From assembly GCA_028564925.1 (NCBI GenBank), contig CM053031.1, positions 163,631,226 through 163,695,225 of the forward strand: a stretch of 64,000 bases of DNA, written 5' to 3'. The stretch is from Lithobates sylvaticus (lineage: Eukaryota > Chordata > Amphibia > Anura > Ranidae). Of this stretch, positions 11,685 through 22,799 are shown one piece after another; position 1 is the stretch's first letter, and every line of letters begins with the position of its first letter. The notes under the pieces are model-generated. The model saw nothing but the letters and a program-made list of their open reading frames with translations, had not been told where the DNA came from and made no database searches. The translations under genes were made by a program, and so were the position numbers.

Positions 11685-14600
11685 CTATCCAATTAACTCT
11701 TCATAGTATCCCCATGTCTCCCTAAATTCAGTCCAACAGGACCATTTATCTTCCCATTTGCTCGTTTTGTCCCCCTCTCCATATGCTGCTTCTATATTTT
11801 CCCGCAATCGCTGTCGGTTCACTCTCGTGAACCATTCTGCCATTTGCGGGCTATTCGCTTCCATCCAGTTTTTAGGAATTAAATTTTTCGCCTCGTTTAG
11901 TAGGATGGGGGTTATTGAATTGCGGTACTGTCTTATGGGAGTATCTGTCCCGTGGAACAGAACCACCCACGGGTCTTCAGGGATTTGCTTGTTTGTAATA
12001 TTTTTGATTATTGTTAATATTTGCTTCCAATATCCTTTTATGATTGGGCAGTCCCACCAAATATGTGCCATTGTGCCTATGCCTCCACAGCCTCTCCAAC
12101 AGAGGGGGGTTTTATCTCTCTGTATTTTGCTAATTTTTACTGGGGTTATATACCATCCCATGAGGCACTTATAGTTGGCTTCAATGGTTTGACTGTCCAT
12201 CATAGTCCCGTGTAGGAATTTCAGGATCCTGTCGCACCTGTTATTGGTGCAAGTGGTCCCCAATTCCTCCCCCCAGCGTTTAATACCAGGGGGAAGATCT
12301 TCCTGTCCCTCCTGAATTAACATTTTATATAAACGTGAGATTGTGTTTTTAACTGGAAGGCTCGTACAGATTTTTTCCATTCCCGTGAGGTTGTCCCCAT
12401 CTCGGATTGGTTGTGGTAACCCCTGTGTAAAATTTTTCAGCTGGGTGTACCTCCAGGCGTCAACAGACATCAACTCAACTTCCTTGCTCAATTCGTGAAA
12501 AGTGATAAGTTTACCCTTTTTAATGATATCCCTCAAACGTGCTTCTCCTTTTTTAATCCAGTTTCCCCATACTTTACTCCTCCCAGGTTCAAAAAAAACA
12601 TTGTCCTTTAAATTTATTAGGGGGGAGTTATATTCCCATTTCTTTTTTCTGTGTACCTTATCCCATATTTTCAAAGTGACCCGTGTAATTTCATGTGTGT
12701 CTTCATCTATTAATCTAAATTTTGGTGGGTTCCATATTACGTGCCCCCAATCCCTATTACCCAGTGCATTCTCTAAGTACACCCATCTTTTTTTTATTCC
12801 TTTTTTAGTCCATTCAGTGATTCTAGATAGTGCGATTGCGTTGAAATATTGTTCGAAGTCTGGTAGGGCGAGACCCCCCTGTTTTTTTGCCCTCGACAGG
12901 ATATCTAATGAAATACGTGGTTTCTTATTGAGCCATACGAACCTAGAAATAATACCCTTTAAAGTTCTAAAAAAGGCTTTAGGGACCGATATTGGAAGCA
13001 TTTGAAACTTGTAATTTATTTTTGGAGCTATGACCATTTTGACGGCATTAACTCTCCCCAACCATGATATTGGGCTATGGGACATATTTTTTGTTTCCTT
13101 TTTAATCTCATCTAATAAGGGGATATAGTTTATCCGATAGGTTTCGCTTAATGTCCTTGCCAGTTTTATTCCCAGGTACTTTATGTTTTCCTTCCAGGGA
13201 AACTGGAACTCTTTTGCTAAACGCGCAGCTTCTTCTTGTTTGATGTTAATGTTAAGGATTTCCGACTTAAATCGGGTTAACTTTAAAATTAGAGATTGAG
13301 CCGTATAATTTTAATACCTTTATCAGATTGGGTATGGATATTCGTGGGTTAGACAGGAAGAAAAGGACATCGTCCGCGAATGCCGCGTATTTATACGTCT
13401 CTTCTCCTACCTTGATCCCACTTATATCCGGGGAGTTGCGTATCGTTACTAATAGTGGTTCCAAGGCTAAAATGAACAATAGGGGAGATAGCGGACACCC
13501 CTGACGAGTTCCATTTTTCATATAGAATGATTGGGAAAGGAGCCCATTGACCCTCGCCTGCGGTTGGTCGTATAATATCTTTATCCAGCTTATCATTCTC
13601 GAACCTATCCCCATTGCCTCCAATGTTGCAAACATATGTCCCCAGTCTATCCTGTCGAACGCTTTTTCCGCGTCGATCGACAGGAATAGACTGGGGACAT
13701 TCTCCCTCCTACAAGCCTGCATAAGGAGCAAGGCTCTGATCCCATTATCCCTCCCCTCCCGCCCCGGGACAAATCCAACCTGATCGGGAAATACTAATCT
13801 AGACATTTTGTTTCTTAATCTATTTGCCAGTACCTTTGCAAAAAGCTTGGTGTCTGTTCAAAAGGGCAATTGGACGATAGCTTGAACACAGCGTCTTATC
13901 CTTTCCTTCCTTTAAAATCAGTGTTATAGATGCTATTAATGATTCTTTACCCATCCCCTTCTCACCTCCCAAGGAGTTCCAATACTGGCACAGCTTAGGG
14001 ACCAAAATGTCTCGGAATCTCTTAAGATATGCAATAGAAAATCCATCGGGGCCCGGGCTTTTGCCAGCCGAGGAACTCCTCAGGGCATCGTGAATTTCCA
14101 GCTCTGTAATGGGTTCCTCCATAATTTTACTGTCCTCTGGTGGTAATGAGGGGACTCCACTGTTCCTTAAGAAGTTCCTACACTCCTCTCTTTCTGCTTG
14201 GGATGTCGGGTCTTTAGATTTTACATCATACAAAGCTTCGTAGTACTCTCTAAACTCTTTTGCTATTTCCTTTGATGAATTTACCATTGAACCAGTTTTA
14301 TTTTGTATTCTATCGATAAAATTGAGCTCCCTTTTTTTTTTAAGTAGTCTAGCTAGATGTTTACTGCTTTTGTTGCCCCAGATGTGTCTTTCCCTGTCTA
14401 GTTTATGGAACCACTTCCTTGCCTCCTGCTCCATTTCTATTTTTAGTTCTTCTCTTTTATTTAACAGTCTATGGTAGGTATCTCCTTTCCTCACTGTTTC
14501 GTCCTTATGTTCATATTCCAGGTCCCGAATCTCTCCTACCAGCCGAGCCCGATTTGCCCTTTTTTCTTTTTTTTTACCAGCCCCAATGGAAATTAATATT

Positions 14601-15493
14601 CCCCTAATGTAGGCTTTCTGGGCTTCCCAAAGGGAAGCAAGGGATGTCTCCCCATTATCATTAATTTCAAAGAAAGTTATAATTTCCTTACGTATGGTTT
14701 CTACTACGTCGGGCTCAGCTAGTAGGCTGTCGTTCAGGCGCCAGGCATATGCCCTGGTCTGTATCCCCGGGAGTCCAACTATCATTGAGATCGGGGCGTG
14801 ATCTGAAAGTGTAGTTATTTCAATTTTTGTTTCCATTACATAGTCTAAGAATCTATGCTCTACTAAAAAATAGTCCAGGCGGGAATGAGTTCCATGTACT
14901 GGAGAAAAAAAGGTAAAGTCCCTTACATTGGGGTGTTGTATTCTCCATACGTCTATTAGCTGTCTTTGCCTAAGTTTAAGTTTTACTTTTTTTAACTGTT
15001 GTTGGCTCTGGCTACCTGTTTTCGATGTGGTATCCAACTTTGGGTCCCATCCGAAGTTCAGGTCACCGGCAATAATCACTTCCCCCATTTGGAAGCCTGC
15101 CAGTCGTCCCAGCACTTGGGATAGGAACCTAGTTGGGTTTTTGTTTGGGCTGTAAATATTTACCATTGTTAGCATATTTTCTCCTATTTTTCCTTTTATA
15201 GCCATAAACCTCCCATCAGGGTCCACGAGTCTTTCACTTATAGCAAAATTGATATTTTTGGCAAACCCTATAGCCACCCCTTTAGCTCCCCTTGTTGGGG
15301 TGTCCCCCTGGAACCACAATGGGTATTCATGGGTAGCCAACCTTATCCCGCTGTCTAAAGTCAGGTGTGTTTCTTGTAAAAAGATAACCTCCCCCTGATA
15401 GTTTTGTATTTCTTTGAGTATCTTGTATCTCTTCGCCGGGGAATTAAGCCCTTTAACATTATACGACAAAAATTTCAGTTTACAGACCTCCAT
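11685..15493 (-). pseudogene. L1 ORF2: endonuclease and reverse transcriptase (two frameshifts)
   Basis: About 1,270 codons, normal for L1 ORF2. The start MEVCKLKFLSYNVKGLNS opens the AP-endonuclease domain (FLQETHLT, IIAGDLNF, SRLDYFL, TLSDHAPI). The reverse transcriptase domain follows: AGKSPGPDGF, AFDRIDWGHM, NGTRQGCPLSPLLF and the catalytic YAAFADDVLFF near 13350-13390. The C-terminal segment (13085-11685) ends with a Cys/His motif CWRGCGGIGTMAHIWWDCP. The frame shifts near 13857 and again near 13282; everything else is open, so loss of function is recent. Nicks target DNA and copies L1 RNA in place. Confidence 0.92.
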
Positions 15494-17011
15494 ATTCCCA
15501 GGGAGGCCTTATGCGTTTTCCGGGCCGCATTGCCCAGTAATTCACTATTTGTGTCTGCAAGACGGGGACGGATCTCCCTCCCCCCTCCCCTTTCCCCCCC
15601 TCCCTCCCCTCCCCTCCTCCTCTCCCCCACCCTCCCCCCTCCCCTGGTCGAATTTTGACCATCTGTGAGCAGTGAGGTGTCGTTTGCGACACTTCCTGTC
15701 CACTGCACTTCTAGGGTGAACCTCGACTGCCGGTAATCTGGTGTCATAGCCCCCCCCTCCCCCCGTCTCCACCACAAGAGAGAGGGGGGGAGGGGGGGCC
15801 AGCCCCGACACCTGGGTCCCGCATCCCTCCCCCACCCCCCCCCCCAACCGAGAGAGGAAAAGAGAAAAAAAAAAAAAAGAACCACAATGGGTATTCATGG
15901 GTAGCCAACCTTATCCCGCTGTCTAAAGTCAGGTGTGTTTCTTGTAAAAAGATAACCTCCCCCTGATAGTTTTGTATTTCTTTGAGTATCTTGTATCTCT
16001 TCGCCGGGGAATTAAGCCCTTTAACATTATACGACAAAAATTTCAGTTTACAGACCTCCATATTCCCAGGGAGGCCTTATGCGTTTTCCGGGCCGCATTG
16101 CCCAGTAATTCACTATTTGTGTCTGCAAGACGGGGACGGATCTCCCTCCCCCCTCCCCTTTCCCCCCTCCCTCCCCTCCCCTCCTCCTCTCCCCCACCCT
16201 CCCCCCTCCCCCCTCCCCTGGTCGAATTTTGACCATCTGTGAGCAGTGAGGTGTCGTTTGCGACACTTCCTGTCCACTGCACTTCTAGGGTGAACCTCGA
16301 CTGCCGGTAATCTGGTGTCATAGCCCCCCCCTCCCCCCGTCTCCACCACAAGAGAGAGGGGGGGAGGGGGGGGCCAGCCCCGACACCTGGGTCCCGCATC
16401 CCTCCCCCACCCCCCCCCCAACCGAGAGAGGAAAAGAGAAAAAAAAAAAAAGAACCACAATGGGTATTCATGGGTAGCCAACCTTATCCCGCTGTCTAAA
16501 GTCAGGTGTGTTTCTTGTAAAAAGATAACCTCCCCCTGATAGTTTTGTATTTCTTTGAGTATCTTGTATCTCTTCGCCGGGGAATTAAGCCCTTTAACAT
16601 TATACGACAAAAATTTCAGTTTACAGACCTCCATATTCCCAGGGAGGCCTTATGCGTTTTCCGGGCCGCATTGCCCAGTAATTCACTATTTGTGTCTGCA
16701 AGACGGGGACGGATCTCCCTCCCCCCTCCCCTTTCCCCCCTCCCTCCCCTCCCCTCCTCCTCTCCCCCACCCTCCCCCCTCCCCCCTCCCCTGGTCGAAT
16801 TTTGACCATCTGTGAGCAGTGAGGTGTCGTTTGCGACACTTCCTGTCCACTGCACTTCTAGGGTGAACCTCGACTGCCGGTAATCTGGTGTCATAGCCCC
16901 CCCCTCCCCCCGTCTCCACCACAAGAGAGAGGGGGGGAGGGGGGGGCCAGCCCCGACACCTGGGTCCCGCATCCCTCCCCCCCCCCCCCCCCAACCGAGA
17001 GAGGAAAAGAG
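15311..17011 (-). repeat. triplicated inter-ORF plus ORF2-start segment of the L1
   Basis: Three near-identical tandem copies beginning (plus strand) at GAACCACAATGGGTATTC: 15311, 15879 and 16452, spacing 568 and 573 bases. Each carries the first ~61 codons of ORF2 (ATGs at 15493, 16061 and 16634 on the minus strand) and the upstream C/G-rich inter-ORF sequence. Joints fall where ORF2 sequence meets a poly-A run (poly-T in sense). Copies differ mainly in homopolymer lengths, so the event is recent. Small plus-strand open frames here are artefacts. Confidence 0.93.
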
Positions 17012-17046
<35 letters not shown>

Positions 17047-17115
17047 CTCCTCTCCCCCAAGGGGAGGAGGGGGGGGGGAGGGGAGCAGCCCCTACAGCCC
17101 CCCCAACCCACCCCC
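17012..17115. repeat. poly-A run and G/C-homopolymer tract in the L1 inter-ORF region
   Basis: About 30 consecutive A residues (17012-17042) are followed by CTCCTCTCCCCC and GGGGAGGAGGGG-type runs and more C runs up to ORF1's end. Runs of three or more G on both strands could fold as G-quadruplexes. Length is likely unstable and assembly-sensitive. Confidence 0.7.
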
Positions 17116-18147
17116 CTAGCTCCCCCCCGTTGTGACCTCCGACCGGGAGTTACTGTTAAAGTTCCGGTTCTGGGGAATTTTAGGGACAGGAATCCCTACT
17201 TCTTCACAGAAATTTTGCATCTCATCCAGAAATTTCATGCGTACAGTTCTCCCAGATTTCATAACAATCAGTGCAGTAGGGAAGCCCCAGCTGTATTTAA
17301 TATTTGAGGCTCTTAAATTTTCCAACAGGGGCTTCATCTCTCTTCTCCGAGCAAGGGTCCCTGCTGAAAGATCCGAAAAAACCTGAATTTCTGTCGTCTC
17401 GAACCTCAGTGGAGGTTTTCCTCTAAGGTTTTGATAGATCCGGGTTTTTTCCTCATAGGAATGAAATCTGACTAGGACATCTCTAGGTACCCCCTCTCCA
17501 ACTCCCGGGGGTTTTCTGATTCGGTGGGCCCTCTCTATCTTTAAGTCCGTGCCATCTTCCAATCCTAAGACTGGTGCAAAGATATTTTTGATTTTCAGCA
17601 TTAGGTCTTCTCCCTTCTGTTCTGGTAAAGATCTTAGTCTCAAGTTTTGTCTCCTACTTTGGTCTTCCATACTTTCCATTTTATATTTCATCTCTCTTTC
17701 GGACCGTTGTATTTCTTCCATCTGTTTTCTAAGATCCTTATTTTCTTTAGTTAGTTCAGTTGCATTTTCTTCGATTTTTTCCACTCGTTTGGCTAAGAAA
17801 CCCATGTCAATCCTAATATTTAAGATTTCGGTTTTAATGGCACTTTCTAAATTGGCAAACATTTCCGCCATTTCTGTTTTGGTTGGAATTTGTGAGATAT
17901 CGCTTTGTTGTAAGATGACACTTGTATCTCCTACCTTTTCTCGTTCGGGTTCTAACCTGAGTGTTTCAGCCTGGTCGGCTTTCAGCTTCTCCAACTCCTT
18001 CTTTCTTTCCTTCGCTCCCTGTTGCCTTTTCTCCATCTCGGGACTCTTGAGACTAATATCTGTAAGGTATTTTTGTATGGAGCTATTGTTTAAATTATCT
18101 TTCGATACTTTGGGGTCTGTACCTCTCTGTGTTCTCCCCTTCATCAT
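17116..18147 (-). CDS. L1 ORF1 RNA-binding chaperone, intact frame
   Basis: A 343-codon open frame with the L1 ORF1p plan: basic N-terminus, a long heptad-rich coiled coil (about residues 85-165, with TKTEMAEMFANLESAIKTEI and KENKDLRKQMEEIQ), an RRM-like central domain (SRRQNLRLRSLPE to KIERAHRIRKPP) and a C-terminal domain (PRDVLVRFHSYEEKTRIYQ, LSAGTLARRREMKP, YSWGFPTALIV). ORF1p forms trimers on L1 RNA. No stop interrupts it, in contrast to ORF2. It belongs to the transposon, not the host. Confidence 0.92.
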   Translation of the reverse strand: MMKGRTQRGTDPKVSKDNLNNSSIQKYLTDISLKSPEMEKRQQGAKERKKELEKLKADQAETLRLEPEREKVGDTSVILQQSDISQIPTKTEMAEMFANLESAIKTEILNIRIDMGFLAKRVEKIEENATELTKENKDLRKQMEEIQRSEREMKYKMESMEDQSRRQNLRLRSLPEQKGEDLMLKIKNIFAPVLGLEDGTDLKIERAHRIRKPPGVGEGVPRDVLVRFHSYEEKTRIYQNLRGKPPLRFETTEIQVFSDLSAGTLARRREMKPLLENLRASNIKYSWGFPTALIVMKSGRTVRMKFLDEMQNFCEEVGIPVPKIPQNRNFNSNSRSEVTTGGS

Positions 18148-18299
18148 CCAGTCAATGCCTTCTCTGTTTTGGACGTCTCCTCCCTGTGCGGGGTTTTTGA
18201 GAAGGAATGCTTTAAAAATAATATGTTTTCCCCTTTTTCTTACTCCTCTCCCCCCCCTCTTGATACGTTCCCTGGGGTTTAAGTCTCGAATAGGGTAGC

Positions 18300-19500
18300 C
18301 CTCTGAGTTCTTTTCTAAAACGTTCTACTGCTTGAGTTCTGTTATACCTCTTATCAGAAAAGTGATAGGGAAGTGTTTTCTTTATTTTTCTTTCCTTAAT
18401 CTGTGCATCAGCTTTCCCCTCTCACAGGTATCTCCATCTCTCCTAATTCCCTTGAACCATATGCAGAAAAAACAGTAGAAGAAAGAAAAACTTATCAACC
18501 TGTTGTGGGTCTGCGATTCAGTTAAGCGCTTTATATTCGCTTCTGAGACCCCTCAAACAGTCCTTGTTATTTACTGTAATTTATTCATATCACATTTCCT
18601 CCAAGCATTTAGATCTTCTGTAATGTAGCAGTCAGGCAACTAGAGTCTCTACAATGGGAGGGATAACAAACATATTTTTCCTCTCTTTCTTTTTTCCCTT
18701 TTTTCTTCCTTTTCCTTTAACTATCTATGTCGGCTTTCCCTCTCACAGATGTCTGCGCCTCCAGGTAGCACTCTTAACCCATGTGCCGGTCGGCAATACC
18801 AGCAAAGCAAGACAGCTTTTAACCTCTTGTGGTCCTGTGGGTTAATTTAAACATTTAAACATTTGTCTTCATTGGTGAGACTATCAAACAGTTCTTGTTA
18901 TTAAATGTGGTAGTTTAACCATCACACAGTTTAACCGTCACACATTTCCTCCAAAGATTTTATACCGACAGTCCTTGTTGTTGTACTGATAAATTTAATT
19001 GTAACACATTTCCTCCAGGCATTTGGAAATGTAGCCGTCAGGCAAATAGAGTCTCTACACAGGGAGGGATAGCAAACACTTTTTTTTTTTTTTTCCTTTT
19101 TTACCTGTGTCACGGCTTTCCCTCTCCCCGGTGTCTGGTCTCCAAATCACTCCCTTGAACCATGTGCAAATCAGAAATACCAGAAAGGAAATAGCTTATA
19201 ACCTCTTGTGGTCCTGTAGGTTGATTTAAACATTTCTCTTTATTTCTGAGACTGTCAAACTGTCCTTGTAACTAATTGTAAATTAACCGTCACACATTTC
19301 CTCCAAGCATTTTATACTCAATGTGGTAGCTGGACATCACACTCTATACACCGGGGAGAAATTACAGTTAGCGTTCCTACCTGAGAGAGGGATGCTCTTC
19401 CGTGAATCCCCTCTCAGACCGCCGTATTCCGGTTGCAGCTGTGTAGTCCGTGTGAAGACCGTGTGAAGACCGTGTGAAGTCCGTGTGAAGTCCGTGTAGA
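18300..19500 (-). repeat. L1 5' leader with repeated monomers
   Basis: A unit of roughly 350-420 bases recurs, marked by CACATTTCCTCCAAGCATTT (about 18591, 18946 partial, 19006, 19296), TTTCCCTCTC, AACCTCTTGTGGTCCTGT and CAAACAGTCCTTGTT. At 19446-19500 the short word AGTCCGTGTGA or AGACCGTGTGA repeats about five times. Monomer leaders carry promoter activity in mouse L1; promoter function here is inferred. Confidence 0.7.
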
Positions 19501-19809
19501 GGTACTCTATGCGCTGAGGGGCTGATGAGGGGGGCCGCATTCAAATTTAGCGCGGCTAAACGCCACCTCCGGGTCGGTGTCCACTGATCGTCCGCTGGAT
19601 GGGGCTCAAATTCAAAGTCCGCCGGTCTCCGCTCCTTTAGCCTTCATAAGGTTTTCAGACGGAAGCCCCTGGTTCTTTTTTGCGGCGTGCGAGCGGCAGA
19701 AAAACCGAGGGGGGGACAGGGGAGGTGAGGGGCTCCTCCAAGGTCCTCGTCGGCGGGTTTTAGGAGAGCAATTCGCGGGCTCTCACTCCCGCGTTACCTC
19801 TCCCAGGTC

Positions 19810-21048
19810 TCATCTCCCCGCCGTTCTTTCTAAGGTGGTCTCCAACTCAGCCCCAAAGATTAAGTCACCTGTAAAGGGGACACTACACAGGCGAGTTTTA
19901 GATGCCGTGTCTCCTCCCCAGGTCTTCATCCAGACCGACCTCCTGGCAGCTACAGAAAGTGCCGCTGACTTGGCTGCAAACTTAACCGAGTCAGTTGCTG
20001 CATCTGAGATAAAACTTGTGGCTTTAAACAGCATGGGAAAGGTTTTTAAGAGCTCCCCCCTAGGAGTACATGCTTTTAGGTGGTCCTGCAATTGGGAAAG
20101 CCAAAATTCCAGATTTCTGGCCACACAGGATGTGGCCAGAGCTGGCTTCAACCCTGCCATAGAGGCATCCCAGGCCCTCTTCAAGACTATGTCTGTCTTT
20201 CTATCCATAGGGTCCTTTAAATGCCCCATATCCTCAAAAGCTAGATCCGATTGCTTTGAGACCTTGGACAGAGGGGCGTCTAGTTTGGGATTTTTATTCC
20301 AGACTGCCTCTGGGCTTTCATCAAAAGGAAACCTTCTTTTGAGGGAATTAGGAAAAAACACTTTTTTATCCGGCTCAGACCACTCCTTGCGGATAAGGTC
20401 AGAAAGTACCTTATGAATTGGGAAAACTTTAGCTTTCTTTTCCCCCAGAGCCTCATACATTCTGTCGTGTCTGGTTAATTGAGTCTCCTCCTCCTCAATT
20501 TCCAGTGTGTCATAAATAGCGCTCAACAGCTCATCTACTTCTTCAAGAGAGAGCTTGTATCTTGCGCTTTTGCTAGCCACAGCCTGGTCCTCATCTTGGT
20601 CAGAATCTTCCTCAGAGGATTCAGGACTAACTAGCACGGGTCTCTGCTCCCTGACTATACGGGGCTCCCCTGAGCTGGGTGTTGTGAGGCAAGGTGAAGA
20701 GGATACTGCAGCTCTACTGGTGGAAGCTGTGCCTACATCCGTAATTAAATCTCTAAGCGACTTAAAAGTGGATGCCATTTCTTCCTTGAAGGAACCCAGG
20801 AATTTTGCTAAGGGGGAGTCTGCTTCCGTTTTTAATAAGCCTGCAATACACTGTTTGCACAAAGCTTTGTTAGAGCCAGAGGAAAGCTTATTACCACAAT
20901 TAGGACACTTTTTGCGGCCAGCCTTGTCCTCCCTTGGGGCTTCTTTAGCCTGAAAATAGAGAACACCCTTAGCCCTTAAATCCTGTATCTTCCATAGACA
21001 CCCGAGCTGTCCAACACTGCATACCCTGGACTGTGAAACCACCACCAT
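19810..21048 (-). mobile_element. DIRS B gag-like region
   Basis: The open part of the first DIRS gene (sense right to left). It has a C-x2-C ... C-x2-C zinc-ribbon-like motif (KKCPNCGNKL ... KALCKQC), an acidic linker (SPESSEEDSDQDEDQ) and a helical region typical of DIRS gag (LVDELL-like, AWDASMAGLKPALATSC, SAALSVAARRSVWM). It ends at the L1 insertion. Fossil part. Confidence 0.82.
19818..19831. repeat. L1 target-site duplication, right copy
   Basis: CCGCCGTTCTTTCT, identical to 11485-11498. It marks the 5' end of the L1. Confidence 0.95.
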
Positions 21049-21559
21049 GGGGCACTAAAGGTCCCAGCCTAAACAACCACAAAAAAACTTACAGTGTAAT
21101 AGCCTGCACAGCGGCTTACCTGGGCCTGGCTGGTGCCTACATCGACCGGAGCGTCCTGGGGATTAGCCTCCATGGTGCTCACGTGTTCCGGTTCCCGCCA
21201 CTAGTCCGGTATAGCTGGCTGTTTGGCGGGAATTTGTAGGCCCAGCGTGGGCTTCTTCCCCTCCTCCATGCGCGTCCGAGACCCGGAACCGGAAGTCTCC
21301 GCGCACAGCAATGACGCGGTTCCGCCGGAAATGACGCTCGGCGTCTCCGGCCCCCACACAGAAGCTGAGCTGGACGAGTCCACTCACCGCTCCGGGGGGA
21401 ACCGCGTCAGGCTGCCACAGGCGCTACTCGGCACAGGATGGCGGGGGGCTGCGGGTCTGCTCCGGTTCTGCTGGACGGTACCCGGCCCACAAGATAAACA
21501 ACAAGGTAGGACTTGGGAAAAAAAGAACCGCTAGATAGGACCCAGTCCCCTTGCGCGGT

Positions 21560-21772
21560 TTTTCCCCTCTGCAGGCAGCCCCTGAAAGATGAGTCCTCCA
21601 TAAGGCTTTTAGCCCAGGTTCCTGGCAACATGTTCCTCCGGGGGAGGAAACACAAATTACTGACCAGGGACCTGAGGGACCGCCTTAAGAACTGATTGGC
21701 AATGTGTTTCCTGTGTCGATGGGAGGGACTCCATCTCTCAAGGGCTGTCCTGGAAGAGCACTTGGGAAAAAT
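21560..21772 (-). repeat. DIRS B left terminal repeat
   Basis: Inverted counterpart of 8105-8200; about 97 bases from GACCAGGGACCTGAGGGACC to the CTGTCCTGGAAGAGCACTTG tip match almost perfectly. Outside it the sequence changes to unrelated DNA. Confidence 0.85.
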
Positions 21773-21859
21773 GGTTTTACTATCCAAAGTTTGAACAAGG
21801 GCAGAAGATTAGATGGAAAGTTTAAAAAAATTACTGAAGGTCTGCTTTAAGATTTTTGT

Positions 21860-22240
21860 ACCCACTGTAAATTCCTTTTCTTGCAGTCAATAGAGGGACA
21901 CAGGGAGTCCTTTAACTTAGAGCTACACTTCCACCATCAGGAGAAATGCATATAGCCAACAACTGTAGGCAAGCCTAGGATAACCCTTCCTACTACCAGC
22001 ATGCCTAATTTTATAGCAAAGCAGTACCGAGAACATGAATATAAAAAACAGTGGTGAGACCGGCACCCCTCAATTGACTCCAAAAAAAGAAGGATTTTTA
22101 CGGTGAGTGCAAAATGCCTTTTTTTCTCGTCTTTTGAAGGACAGTATTTCACCTTCAGGATATCTAAAAGCAGTCCAACTGAGGGTTGAGAAACAGTGAC
22201 AGCAGAAAGACCAAGTCGTTCATGGATAAACAAAAAAAAA
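21860..22240. mobile_element. third DIRS-type terminal fragment
   Basis: The layout resembles the left terminal area of DIRS A: GAGGGACACAGGGAGTC, then CCACCATCAGGAG, TTTATAGCAAAGCAGTACC and AGAAGGATTTTTACGGTGAG. The comparable places in A are GGGACACAGAG, CCACCTTCAGGTG, GTAGCAAAGCAATAC and AAAGGATTTTACAGGTAAG. Only the terminal part remains. Fossil; subfamily distinct from A and B. Confidence 0.5.
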
Positions 22241-22799
22241 AAAAAAAAAAATCTAAATCAAAGTATAGATCTAGTTTTTTTCTAAGCCACTACCTCTGCT
22301 GGAAGTAGAAGATTAGTTTTAAACACCGCCCTGCTGAATCCCATTCATACCCCCATATTGTATTTAAATCCAGACTGGACAAATTTTTTCCCATCCAGTG
22401 GGGCCGTGTCCCCAATGTGAGGATCAACCGCTCATTTTTGTCAAGGGGATTGGAGACAGCTTACACTCACTCAATCCTCCTCTACACCTGCAAACGGGGC
22501 TCCTCCATGATTCAGCGGTAGACTGTTCCAGACATCCATAGCAGGTCTATGGGCATGCTGTCTCCAGAATTAGACATTATTCTAAATTGGGAACAAATTA
22601 CCGAGAACAGGTTGGGATCCTAGGTAAAGTGCTCAGTGGGCATGTCCCCAAAAGCTTTGCCAGTGTTCAACCACCTTGGAGGTACAAGCCTATATTTCCA
22701 GGGTGTATGAATACGCATCCCTGTGTGTTATATGTTTTTTGTGATGTAAATGTTTCGAAAAAAAGTCGTTTCGCCGGCTGAGAGTGAACTACAGTTTTT
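22241..22799. other. no feature recognised
   Basis: No coding, RNA or repeat signal could be supported here. Confidence 0.4.

Larger units (their letters stand above)
11499..19817 (-). mobile_element. full-length L1-type LINE
   Basis: An 8.3-kb L1-superfamily retrotransposon inserted into the gag region of DIRS B, flanked by a perfect 14-bp target duplication. In sense order it has a 5' leader with repeated monomers (19817 to about 18300), ORF1 (18147-17116), an enlarged and triplicated inter-ORF/ORF2-start segment, ORF2 (15493-11685), a short 3' tail with AATAAATAAAG, and a poly(A) tail at 11499-11512. Only two ORF2 frameshifts are visible, so it is recent. The extra length over a usual 6-7 kb L1 comes mainly from the triplication and leader monomers. 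Confidence 0.93.
8059..21772 (-). mobile_element. DIRS-type retrotransposon fossil B, nearly complete, split by an L1
   Basis: Full DIRS layout read right to left: left terminal repeat (about 21560-21772), gag-like region (21048-19810), a continuation of that region next to 11303-11484, reverse transcriptase and RNase H (11295 to about 9420), tyrosine recombinase (about 9420-8409), internal complementary region (8299-8387) and right terminal repeat (8059 to about 8200). The two outer repeats are inverted and nearly identical over about 97 bases, so the insertion is young. An 8.3-kb L1 sits in the gag region. Apart from that it looks almost whole, with a handful of breaks. DIRS elements integrate by recombinase rather than integrase. 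Confidence 0.9.

Noticed and set aside
15404-16972. Several plus- and minus-strand Gly/Pro/Arg-rich open frames
   Set aside because: Shadows of the triplicated L1 segment and its C/G runs; only the ORF2 frame has family support.
17132-18298. Plus-strand open frames opposite L1 ORF1
   Set aside because: Hydrophobic or Ser-rich antisense shadows of the ORF1 coding strand.
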